From contig JBGPOP010000080.1 in assembly GCA_041488095.1 (NCBI GenBank), positions 1-5,714 on the forward strand: a stretch of DNA of 5,714 bases, read 5' to 3'. The stretch is from DASYPQ01 sp041488095. Lineage in GTDB: Bacteria; Planctomycetota; UBA1135; GCA-002686595. The notes under the pieces are model-generated. The model was given only the letters and a program-made list of their open reading frames with translations. It was not told where the DNA came from and ran no database searches. The translations under genes and the position numbers were made by a program. Below are positions 1 to 5,714 of the stretch, one piece after another. Position 1 is the stretch's first letter. Every line of letters starts with the position of its first letter.

Positions 1-2202
1 ACCTTGATGGTGCGGAGCCCGCACATCGAGTCGGCGGTCGGCAAGTCGTTCGCCCACCTGCCGCTCTTCCGAGAGGACCTGCCGGCGACGGCCGCGGGTA
101 GCATCCGGACGTCGGCCGCAATCGACGGCGTGGCACGCCTCCTGAGCTACCGCACCGTGCCCGACCTGCCCCTCGTCGTGTTCGTCACCACCAGCCAGGC
201 AGAGACCCTCGTCACCTGGTGGCGTGCGGTGGTCGCCGAGACGATCGCGGTGCTGGTCTTCGTCGGAATGATTGCGGGGCTCACCACCATTCTCGCCCGA
301 CAGATCCGGAACCTGGGCGACAGCGAGGAGCGGTTCCGCTCCCTCTTCGAGCACCACCCCGATGGCGTGCTACTGACCGCGCCGGACGGCCAGATCCTGG
401 ACGCCAGCCCGGCCGCCGAGCGGCTCTTCCGGCTGACCGCGGTCGAAATCCGCGCCCAGGGACGGGCAGCGCGTGTCGAGGCCGGCGACCCCAGCTTTGC
501 CGCCGCCCTGGAAGAGCAAGAGCGGACGGGACACTTCGACGGTGAGCAGAACCTCCGCCGGGGCGACGGGACGATGTTTCGGGCGCACGTCACGACGAGC
601 GGATTCAGGGACGACCGCGGCGAGCGGAGAAACGCGGTGATCATCCGGGACGTCAGCGAGCGCAAGCGGCTCGAGGCGCACGTGCGTCTCCAGGCAGCCG
701 CGCTGGAGGCAGCCGCGAACGCGATCATGATCACCGATCGCGATGGCACGATCGTCTGGACCAACCCCGCGGCCACGGCACTCACCGGCTACGCCGCGGC
801 AGAGCTGTGGGGCCGGAACCCACGGATCCTGAAATCCGACGCGAATACGCCGGAGCTCTACGAGGATCTCTGGCGAACGATCACCGCGGGCCGCTCTTGG
901 CACGGCATGCTCACCAACCGAAGGGCGGACGGTACCCTCTATTCTGAGGAACAGACGATCACGCCGGTGCAGAACGAGCACGGTGAGATCAGCCACTTCG
1001 TCGCGATCAAGCAGGACATAACTGCCCGCCTCCGCGCCGAGGAAGAGTTGGCACGCCAACAGGCGCTGGCGCGCCAACAAGAGAAGCTCGGCGCGATGGG
1101 TGAGCTCCTGGCCGGCGTGGCGCACGAGCTGAACAATCCTCTCGCGGTGGTCACGGGGCAGGCGGCGTTGCTTCGCGCAGCCGTCGCGGGTGGGCCACTG
1201 CAGTCGCGGACCGAGAAGATCGCACAGGCCAGCGCGCGCTGCGCGCGGATCGTCCGTAACTTCCTGGCCCTCGCGCGCCAGTACCCGCCCGAGCGTGAGG
1301 AGGTACGGCTTGGCCAAGTCGTGCGCGAGGTCGTGGAGTTGCTCGCGTATCAGCTCCGTGTCGACAACGTCGAGGTGGCAATCGACCTCCCCGAGGATCT
1401 GCCTTTGCTCTGGGCCGATCCGCACCAGCTCCAGCAGCTCATGGTGAACCTCGTGAGCAACGCCCATCACGCGATGCGGACGAGCCCGCCGCCGCGCAGC
1501 CTCACGATCACGGTGCGCGCCGACGAGAGCCGCTCGCGCATGGTCTTGAGGGTGGCCGACACCGGCCCCGGCATTTCGCGGGAGATCCAGGACCGGATCT
1601 TCGAACCCTTCTTCACCACCAAGCCTCCAGGCCAGGGCACGGGCCTCGGCCTCTCCCTGTGCCGCGGGATCGTCGAGAGCCACGGCGGCGCGATCCGGGT
1701 CGAGAGCCGATCAGGACAGGGCGCGACGTTCGTGGTCGAGCTCCTCGTGCAGACCCCGCCCGCGGGCGCGCTCCAGGCGCCGCCCGCCGTCGCCCAGCCT
1801 TCCGTCGGGGGCAAGACCATCCTCGTGGTGGACGACGAGCCGGACGTCGCGGACACCATCGCGGAGATGCTCGCCTCGGACGGTCATCAGGTGGAGAGGG
1901 CTGCCAACGGAGCGGTCGCGCTCGCGATGCTCGCGACGCGCACATACGACGCGATTCTGAGCGACGTGCGCATGCCGGAGGTAGACGGCCCGGCGCTCTA
2001 CCGGGAGGTCGAGCGGCGCCACCCGGCTCTTGCCGGGCGATTCGTCTTCCTCACCGGAGACACGCTGAGCGCGAAGACGAGCGCCTTCTTGGAGCAGAGC
2101 CGGGCGCCGAGCATCACGAAGCCGTTCGACCTCAAGGAGCTACGGCATCTCGTGCGTCGGCTGCTGACCGGCGGCGCGGCGGCGGCGCAGGGGCCGCAAT
2201 GA
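1..2202 (+). CDS. Membrane-bound hybrid sensor histidine kinase (Cache tail-TM-PAS-PAS-HisKA-HATPase-REC), 5' partial
   Basis: The frame is open through base 1, so the true start lies outside; residues here are numbered from the TTG at base 4. Residues 1-75 resemble the end of a periplasmic dCache sensor (a DGVARLLSYR-like stretch, then a hydrophobic strand). One membrane helix follows at about 76-97, then two PAS domains (about 107-220 and 228-342, each ending in a D-[IV]-[ST]-x-R PAC-type motif) and a short helix leading into the kinase. The H box is GVAHELNNPL with phospho-accepting His374. The ATPase shows an N box (NLVSNAHHAM), G1 (ADTGPGI), F (FEPFFTTK) and G2 (GQGTGLGLSL). The C-terminal receiver has acidic residues Asp610 and Asp611, phospho-Asp654 and Lys706, so kinase and receiver both look intact. 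It should autophosphorylate in response to an extracytoplasmic ligand and pass phosphate to its own receiver and perhaps to the receivers encoded next. The ligand cannot be read from the sequence. Its stop codon overlaps the next start. Confidence 0.93.
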   Translation, partial: TLMVRSPHIESAVGKSFAHLPLFREDLPATAAGSIRTSAAIDGVARLLSYRTVPDLPLVVFVTTSQAETLVTWWRAVVAETIAVLVFVGMIAGLTTILARQIRNLGDSEERFRSLFEHHPDGVLLTAPDGQILDASPAAERLFRLTAVEIRAQGRAARVEAGDPSFAAALEEQERTGHFDGEQNLRRGDGTMFRAHVTTSGFRDDRGERRNAVIIRDVSERKRLEAHVRLQAAALEAAANAIMITDRDGTIVWTNPAATALTGYAAAELWGRNPRILKSDANTPELYEDLWRTITAGRSWHGMLTNRRADGTLYSEEQTITPVQNEHGEISHFVAIKQDITARLRAEEELARQQALARQQEKLGAMGELLAGVAHELNNPLAVVTGQAALLRAAVAGGPLQSRTEKIAQASARCARIVRNFLALARQYPPEREEVRLGQVVREVVELLAYQLRVDNVEVAIDLPEDLPLLWADPHQLQQLMVNLVSNAHHAMRTSPPPRSLTITVRADESRSRMVLRVADTGPGISREIQDRIFEPFFTTKPPGQGTGLGLSLCRGIVESHGGAIRVESRSGQGATFVVELLVQTPPAGALQAPPAVAQPSVGGKTILVVDDEPDVADTIAEMLASDGHQVERAANGAVALAMLATRTYDAILSDVRMPEVDGPALYREVERRHPALAGRFVFLTGDTLSAKTSAFLEQSRAPSITKPFDLKELRHLVRRLLTGGAAAAQGPQ
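1049..1080 (+). repeat. Short in-frame tandem repeat (18-base period) in the helix before the kinase H box
   Basis: Two imperfect copies of a 14-base unit (1049-1062 and 1067-1080) lie 18 bases apart and encode LARQQ twice in succession. They fall in the Glu/Arg/Gln-rich linker between the second PAS domain and the HisKA helix, a region that usually forms a parallel coiled-coil signalling helix. The copies differ mainly by one base in the core (gcacgcc versus gcgcgcc). The repeat probably reflects amino-acid repetition in the helix rather than a DNA site. Confidence 0.5.
2189..2202 (+). promoter_or_regulatory. Ribosome-binding site and ATGA start/stop overlap coupling kinase and tandem-receiver gene
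   Basis: An AGGGG tract at 2189-2193 lies five bases upstream of the ATG at 2199. That ATG shares ATGA with the TGA stop of the kinase gene (2200-2202). This spacing and overlap fix the start of the downstream gene, although its frame is open much further upstream, and indicate translational coupling within one transcript. Confidence 0.8.
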
Positions 2203-3128
2203 ACGGACCGCCCACGCGCGTAGTCCTGGCCGACGACGAGCCGGAGTTCCGGGCGCTGATGGCGGAGTATCTTGCGCGACACGGGTTCGAAGTGACCCAA
2301 GCGTCCAACGGGCTGGAGACGCTTCTCCAGGTCAAACGCAGCCGTCCCAGCGCGATCGTGCTCGACCTCAACATGCCTCGTCTCGGCGGCCTCGAGGCAC
2401 TGAAGCGGATTCGCGCGTTCGATCCCGGGATCCGGGTCGTCGTGGTCACCGGTGAAGCCGACGAGCAGATCCACCGCCAAGCCCTCGCACAGGGCGCATG
2501 CGGCGTCCTCCGTAAGCCGGTTGCCCTGCCAGACTTGCTGGCGGCCCTCGGCTCGCCCGGAGCGCCCCCCAACTCCACGGCCCCCGCAGCGGCCCCGCCG
2601 GCAACGGGACCGTCCTTGCCCGCGGCAGCGCCCCGGGTTCTTGGCGTCAACGACGACCCGGAGGTGCCGGCTGAGCTCCTCGGACGCTCGGCCGACCCGT
2701 CGCCGGCGCCCGCGCGCATTCTCCTCGTCGATGATGACGCGGACATGCGCAACACGCTCCAGGAGCTCCTCGCGTCCCACGGCTTCGAGGTCGCCACGGC
2801 CGCGAACGGCGACCTGGCGATGCAGGCGATCGCCCGGCGCACGCCGGACGTCATCCTTCTCGACATCATGATGCCCGGGCTGAGCGGCGTGGAGACCCTC
2901 CAGACGATCCGGACGATCGCGCCGCGGGTGAAGGTCATCATGGTGAGCGGCGGGACCACGCCAGCGCAGGGGATGCGGGCCCTCGCCCTCGGCGCATTCG
3001 ATTTCGTCACCAAGCCCGTCGACGTCGCGTACCTCCTGCAGAGCGTCGACACCGCCCTCGTCATGAAGGAGCTGGAGACCTCGTTGAGCCATGCTGCTCT
3101 GCGGAGCCGCCGCATTGATGAAACGTGA
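2199..3128 (+). CDS. Tandem two-receiver response regulator without an output domain
   Basis: This 309-residue soluble protein contains two complete receiver domains. The first (about residues 6-122) has acidic Asp12 and Asp13, phospho-Asp56 and Lys106 in an RKP motif. The second (about 174-290) has Asp178-180, phospho-Asp222 in LLDIMMPG and Lys272 in a TKP motif. A Pro/Ala-rich linker of about 50 residues joins them, and a short helical tail ends the protein. No HTH, GGDEF, HD-GYP, HPt or other output is visible, so it probably acts as a phosphate carrier, phosphate sink or protein-binding adaptor between the upstream kinase and other partners. The first receiver has Leu rather than Tyr or Phe just before its RKP motif, whereas the second has Phe at the matching place, suggesting different signalling behaviour. 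The linker also carries an odd receiver-like fragment (residues 146-162). The start is fixed by the ATGA overlap. Cognate partners are inferred from position only. Confidence 0.9.
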   Translation: MNGPPTRVVLADDEPEFRALMAEYLARHGFEVTQASNGLETLLQVKRSRPSAIVLDLNMPRLGGLEALKRIRAFDPGIRVVVVTGEADEQIHRQALAQGACGVLRKPVALPDLLAALGSPGAPPNSTAPAAAPPATGPSLPAAAPRVLGVNDDPEVPAELLGRSADPSPAPARILLVDDDADMRNTLQELLASHGFEVATAANGDLAMQAIARRTPDVILLDIMMPGLSGVETLQTIRTIAPRVKVIMVSGGTTPAQGMRALALGAFDFVTKPVDVAYLLQSVDTALVMKELETSLSHAALRSRRIDET

Positions 3129-3200
3129 CCATGAGGCGGCTTCGATGCCCAGAGTCCTTGCCGATTGTCGAGACTCGTGGGTCGGACTGGCGGGGTGCGG

Positions 3201-4268
3201 ATGCCGAGTAACCGGTCCCTGATTCTTGTCGTCGACGACGAGCCGCAGATCGTCGAGACCCTGGTAGAGCAACTCGAGGAGCTCGGCTACCGGACGGCCA
3301 GCGCATGCGACGGAGAAGAGGCGCTCGCGCAGGTCCGGGCCGAGGCGCCGGACCTGATCCTGCTCGACGTGGTCATGCCGGTCGTGGACGGGCTGACGGT
3401 CTGCCGGACTCTGAAGGGCTCCGAGGACACCCGACTCATCCCGATCGTCATGATGAGCGGCCTCACTGGCGTGGACGACCGGATCCGCGGCATCGAGGCC
3501 GGTGCAGACGACTTCCTCACGAAGCCCGTCGATTCGCGTGAGTTGATCGCCCGCATTCGAACCACGCTGGCGTCGAAGCGTTCGGTGGAGCGAAGGCTCG
3601 GCGAGCTGCGCCGCATCAGCGAGCACTTCGCGAAGTTCGTGCCCGAACCCGTCCGCAGGCTTGTCGCGGCGCACCCCGACGCGCCGGAGCTCGAAAAGCG
3701 AGCGCAGGACGTGACGGTCCTCTTCCTCGACCTCAGCGGATACACCCGACTCAGCGAGCTGCTGCCCCCCGCCCTCGTCGACGAACTGGTCGAGAGCTTC
3801 TTCTCGGCGTGCCTCGATCGCATCCGCGACGCTGGCGGGGACATCAACGAAACGGCCGGCGACGGGTTTATGGCCATCTTCCAGGACACCGATCCGCACA
3901 GGCACGCAGTCTGCGGTGTGGAGACCGCGCTCGCCCTGCGCGACTTGGCCACTCCGAGCCGGCGTGAGGACGCCGTGCTGGCCGTCCACATGGGCATCAA
4001 CTCCGGCCTGGCCCTCGTGGGCTCCACACGTTTCGAGGGCGCACGCGGTTCGCGCTGGACGTTCACCGCGAGCGGACAGGTCACGAACCTGGCGGCGCGG
4101 CTCGCCAAGAGCGCCCAAAAGGACGAGTTGATCGCAAGTGTTGCGATCGTGGCGCGTTTGGGCGACCACTATCGGATCGAGAGCCTTGGCCCCGATCATC
4201 TGAAGAACTTGTCGGATCCGATCGAGCGCTACCGCATCGTCGGCCGCGAGAAGGGGAATATTCGATGA
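3201..4268 (+). CDS. Receiver-class III adenylate/guanylate cyclase fusion (two-component-controlled nucleotide cyclase)
   Basis: This 355-residue cytoplasmic protein has an N-terminal receiver (Asp12, Asp13, phospho-Asp56, Lys108). A helical linker containing KFVPEPVRRLV, the type often found before class III cyclases, follows, then a cyclase homology domain (about residues 170-345). The metal-binding aspartates are Asp177 (LFLDLSGYT) and Asp221 (TAGDGFM), 44 residues apart as in canonical cyclases. Asn296 and Arg300 (TNLAARL) match the transition-state pair. Active sites should form in a homodimer, converting ATP or GTP to the cyclic nucleotide under control of receiver phosphorylation. The purine-selecting positions are Glu217 and Thr289, a mix of guanylate-cyclase-like and bacterial adenylate-cyclase-like residues, so the substrate is uncertain. 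The chosen ATG follows a GGGG tract (3192-3195) by five bases; an in-frame TTG at 3165 would add 12 residues unlike a receiver. The gap from the preceding gene is 72 bases with no convincing promoter or terminator, which fits one operon. Confidence 0.92.
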   Translation: MPSNRSLILVVDDEPQIVETLVEQLEELGYRTASACDGEEALAQVRAEAPDLILLDVVMPVVDGLTVCRTLKGSEDTRLIPIVMMSGLTGVDDRIRGIEAGADDFLTKPVDSRELIARIRTTLASKRSVERRLGELRRISEHFAKFVPEPVRRLVAAHPDAPELEKRAQDVTVLFLDLSGYTRLSELLPPALVDELVESFFSACLDRIRDAGGDINETAGDGFMAIFQDTDPHRHAVCGVETALALRDLATPSRREDAVLAVHMGINSGLALVGSTRFEGARGSRWTFTASGQVTNLAARLAKSAQKDELIASVAIVARLGDHYRIESLGPDHLKNLSDPIERYRIVGREKGNIR

Positions 4269-4290
4269 CCCGACGCGGGAGAAATTGGGC

Positions 4291-4323
4291 TTGACACACA
4301 GCGAGTGCGATCTCGGCTACCAT
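4291..4323 (+). promoter_or_regulatory. Possible sigma70-type promoter for the substrate-binding protein gene
   Basis: A perfect TTGACA (4291-4296) lies in the short gap between the cyclase stop and the next gene. The best -10 match is TACCAT (4318-4323), but its 21-base spacer is longer than usual, and nothing at the ideal 17-base distance resembles TATAAT. The -35 element is clear and the -10 is weak, so this is a tentative call. Confidence 0.35.
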
Positions 4324-4342
4324 TGGCGCCGGAGGCGCCATG
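4324..4342 (+). promoter_or_regulatory. Hairpin covering the Shine-Dalgarno and start codon of the substrate-binding protein gene
   Basis: A GGAGG ribosome-binding site (4331-4335) sits four bases before the ATG at 4340. It is embedded in a 7-base perfect inverted repeat, TGGCGCC (4324-4330) and GGCGCCA (4334-4340), with a GGA loop (4331-4333). With a one-base bulge (T4324), CAT at 4321-4323 can instead pair with the ATG itself. In mRNA this would hide both the ribosome-binding site and the start codon. The site decides the start of the downstream gene. Confidence 0.6.
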
Positions 4343-4612
4343 AGACCATTCTTCGTCCGTTCCAGGATCGTCACGCTGGTCGTCCTGCTGCTGCTCGCTG
4401 CCCTCTCCGGGCCCGCCGCGGCCGCGCCCGAGGGAACGCTCACCTGGGGGCTCCACGTCACCCTGGCCACGCGCTGGCTCGACCCGAGCGACACCGAGGC
4501 GTTCATCAACCCGTTCATGGTGCTGTACGCCATCCACGACGCGCTCCTGACCCCTTCACCTTGGCAATACTCTCTAGGACGGCCGTTACCGCGTCCAACC
4601 CGCATTCCTTGA
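4340..4612 (+). pseudogene. 5' fragment of an ABC transporter periplasmic substrate-binding protein (SBP_bac_5 type), interrupted
   Basis: The fragment starts with a Sec-type signal peptide: Arg-containing n-region, a Leu/Val-rich core at about residues 10-23, and an Ala-rich cleavage region near 26-29. The next residues (APEGTLTWGLHV, then a WLDPSDTE stretch and FMVLYAIHDALL to residue 70) match the usual mature N-terminus of family 5 substrate-binding proteins, which bring peptides, nickel or similar ligands to an ABC importer. Such proteins are normally about 500 residues long. Here the resemblance ends near residue 70, and the frame runs about 20 unrelated residues (SPWQYSLGRPLPR and on) to a TGA at 4610-4612. 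Those residues are antisense to the end of the recombinase gene. The gene is therefore broken at about 4547-4562, most simply by integration of the recombinase element; the rest may lie beyond the right edge. The family call rests on recognition of a short N-terminal region. Confidence 0.75.
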
Positions 4613-5714
4613 GGATCGCCGAGTAATTCGTCTCCCCCTCGATTGACCAACCGCCCGCGGCCGTAGGGGTCACGGTCAGTCTGTGGGGGATGATTTTCCT
4701 GAGCACCTGAGCGGCCGTGCTCGTGTTCTTCTTCAGATGCTCACGCCAGTCCGCGATGACGGGCAACACCTTCTCGGCGAACTTGGACAGGTCGAAGGAC
4801 TCGGCAACGCCCAGGCCCGTGAGTGTCCCTTCCAGGTGTTCGAGTCGCGCCTTGCGAGCCCGTACCGCGTCGTGGATATCCGACAGGTCCCCGGACGCGA
4901 GACTTTCGACCAGCCGGCCGATCTCAGCCTTGATCTTCGCGGCTTCGGCTTTCAAGGGCGCTGGGTCGATGGCCAGACGCTTCTGCGCGTCGAGCGCCTG
5001 CTCTAGCTGGCCGAGCACGACATGACCGACGAGCCCTTCCTCGAACGATTTCAAGATCGCTTTGTCAGCCCACTCGACGCGCAGGCCCTTGCCCTGCGGA
5101 CAGCCCTTCGAGCCCCGGAGATGGTGCGTCGTGCACGTATACAGCCGCCGCGTGCGGTCACCCTTGCCGCTTTGCTTCGGGTACATCGTGCCGCCGCACG
5201 TGCCGCATGAGAGCAGGCCAGACAGCAAAAACTCCGACTGCCCGGCACGAGACTTCAACCGCCCGTCCGGCCCTCGCCACGTCTTTGCAGCGTTGGCGTC
5301 GCTGATCGCGTTCGCCTGCGCCCATACTGCATCCGAGACGAGCCTGTATCGCTCGCCGGGCGTGGTGATCACGTTCTCGGGGGACGCCTCGAACAGCAGC
5401 TTGCCCTTGCGCTTGACTCGACGAGTCGCGCCCCACGTGAGCAGACCTTTGTAGGTTGTGTTGCGGATGATGCTTTGCACCTGAGAGACGTACCACCCTT
5501 TGCCTCTCGCGGGCGGGATGGTGTCGCGTTCGAGCCTGCGGGCGATGACGTACAACCCCTTGCCCGCCGCGCGCTCGCGGAAGATGCGCTCGACCACCTG
5601 GGCCTGCTCGGGGTGGCGCTCGCCCTGGACTGTGCTGTAGCCGTAGAGCCGACCACCTGGACGCCGGCCGGACTGCGCGAGCCGTTGCGCGACGACGTGC
5701 GTACGCTGGCCTGC
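4515..5714 (-). CDS. Large serine recombinase (site-specific integrase family), N-terminal catalytic domain beyond the window
   Basis: The minus-strand frame is open at the right edge: 39 residues precede the GTG codon at 5595-5597 and continue the protein naturally (including GGRLYGYSTVQGERHPEQAQ). That GTG is therefore not the real start, and 399 residues are visible. Visible residues 20-125 form the Recombinase domain (VVERIFRE, GLYVIARRL, SQVQSIIRNTTYKG). A zinc ribbon follows with Cys170 and Cys173 (SCGTCGG), Cys194 (YTC) and Cys205 (GCPQG). A charged helical, probably coiled-coil segment spans about 225-295, then a C-terminal domain including VLRKIIPHRLTV. This layout is that of large serine integrases and transposon recombinases, which cut and rejoin DNA at att sites through an N-terminal serine not visible here. 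The last 10-15 residues are encoded by sequence that, on the other strand, is the interrupted substrate-binding protein gene, so the native C-terminus may differ. It is the only convincing minus-strand gene in the window. Confidence 0.9.
   Translation of the reverse strand, partial: AGQRTHVVAQRLAQSGRRPGGRLYGYSTVQGERHPEQAQVVERIFRERAAGKGLYVIARRLERDTIPPARGKGWYVSQVQSIIRNTTYKGLLTWGATRRVKRKGKLLFEASPENVITTPGERYRLVSDAVWAQANAISDANAAKTWRGPDGRLKSRAGQSEFLLSGLLSCGTCGGTMYPKQSGKGDRTRRLYTCTTHHLRGSKGCPQGKGLRVEWADKAILKSFEEGLVGHVVLGQLEQALDAQKRLAIDPAPLKAEAAKIKAEIGRLVESLASGDLSDIHDAVRARKARLEHLEGTLTGLGVAESFDLSKFAEKVLPVIADWREHLKKNTSTAAQVLRKIIPHRLTVTPTAAGGWSIEGETNYSAILKECGLDAVTAVLESIAKVKGSGARRGWRTAP
4547..4562. mobile_element. 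Putative element/chromosome junction (attL- or attR-like) of the serine-recombinase element
   Basis: The left side encodes recognisable substrate-binding protein up to HDALL. The right side encodes, in antisense, the recombinase C-terminus (ESIAKVK). The changeover falls within these roughly 16 bases. No long terminal inverted repeat or direct repeat could be seen by eye, which fits a serine integrase, whose att cores are only two to a few bases long. The exact crossover base cannot be fixed from this window because the other element end is absent. Confidence 0.5.

Noticed and set aside
370..1683. Long minus-strand open frame (437 codons) opposite the kinase PAS and HisKA region.
   Set aside because: It is antisense to clear PAS and kinase motifs, has no recognisable domain and has no ribosome-binding site of note; GC-rich shadow.
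1659..2198. In-frame upstream extension of the tandem-receiver gene by 180 codons.
   Set aside because: The extension overlaps the kinase ATPase and receiver coding region, is Arg/Pro-rich without domain character, and the ATG at 2199 has a good ribosome-binding site and ATGA overlap.
3165..3200. Alternative TTG start for the receiver-cyclase gene, adding 12 residues.
   Set aside because: The receiver's first strand begins right after the ATG at 3201, which has a GGGG tract at good spacing; the added residues match nothing.
1998..4199. Very long minus-strand open frame (733 codons) opposite the tandem receiver and cyclase genes.
   Set aside because: It is antisense to two genes with intact domain motifs and its translation shows no recognisable domain, being rich in Arg, Asp, His and Val. 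It is the expected shadow in GC-rich DNA.
4269..4288. Small CCCG-ACG-CGGG hairpin just after the cyclase stop, considered as a terminator.
   Set aside because: The stem is only four base pairs and is not followed by a T-tract.
4576..4595. Short inverted repeat (GGACG/CGTCC) near the presumed element end, considered as a terminal repeat.
   Set aside because: It lies inside the recombinase coding sequence, has only a five-base stem and is not at the junction.
4285..4626. Open frame overlapping the binding-protein start in another phase (113 codons).
   Set aside because: The frame at 4340 encodes a signal peptide and a family-typical mature N-terminus with its own GGAGG, while this one is low-complexity His/Arg/Pro-rich.
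5022..5454. Plus-strand open frames opposite the recombinase.
   Set aside because: They are antisense to the zinc ribbon and Recombinase domain, whose motifs are intact on the minus strand.

Overview
The window is dense, GC-rich bacterial DNA. Hand counts of single 60-base rows give about 58-67% GC. Coding is tight, with no stretch over 300 bases lacking a gene. The style (long multi-domain sensor kinases, a class III cyclase fused to a receiver, a dipeptide-type substrate-binding protein) suits an environmental, probably uncultured soil or sediment bacterium, such as a Rokubacteria/Methylomirabilota-like or deltaproteobacterium-like lineage. This placement is an impression from protein style, not a computed result.

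Bases 1-4268, plus strand, hold three consecutive signalling genes. First comes a membrane hybrid histidine kinase, cut by the left edge (tail of a probable Cache sensor, one membrane helix, two PAS domains, HisKA, HATPase, receiver). It overlaps by 4 bases (ATGA) a protein made of two receiver domains with no output domain. After a 72-base gap follows a receiver joined to a class III nucleotide cyclase. Together they encode four receivers, one kinase core and one catalytic output that makes a cyclic nucleotide. The likely logic is an extracellular or membrane signal, then phosphotransfer among receivers, then control of cAMP or cGMP synthesis. The cyclase has every metal and transition-state residue but an unusual pair of purine-selecting residues (Glu217 and Thr289), so its product cannot be assumed to be cAMP.

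Bases 4269-4340 are a short intergenic region with a -35-like TTGACA. A near-perfect hairpin there encloses the ribosome-binding site and start codon of the next gene.

Bases 4340 to about 4550 are the 5' end (signal peptide and first mature residues) of a periplasmic substrate-binding protein of the SBP_bac_5 (dipeptide/oligopeptide/nickel) ABC transporter family. Its similarity stops abruptly near 4547-4562. From there to the right edge lies a minus-strand large serine recombinase, open at the right edge so that its catalytic resolvase domain is outside the window. The simplest reading is that a serine-recombinase element integrated into the transporter gene, and that the junction is one end of that element (an attL/attR-like site). 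The recombinase frame runs through this junction and ends inside the interrupted gene, in antisense.
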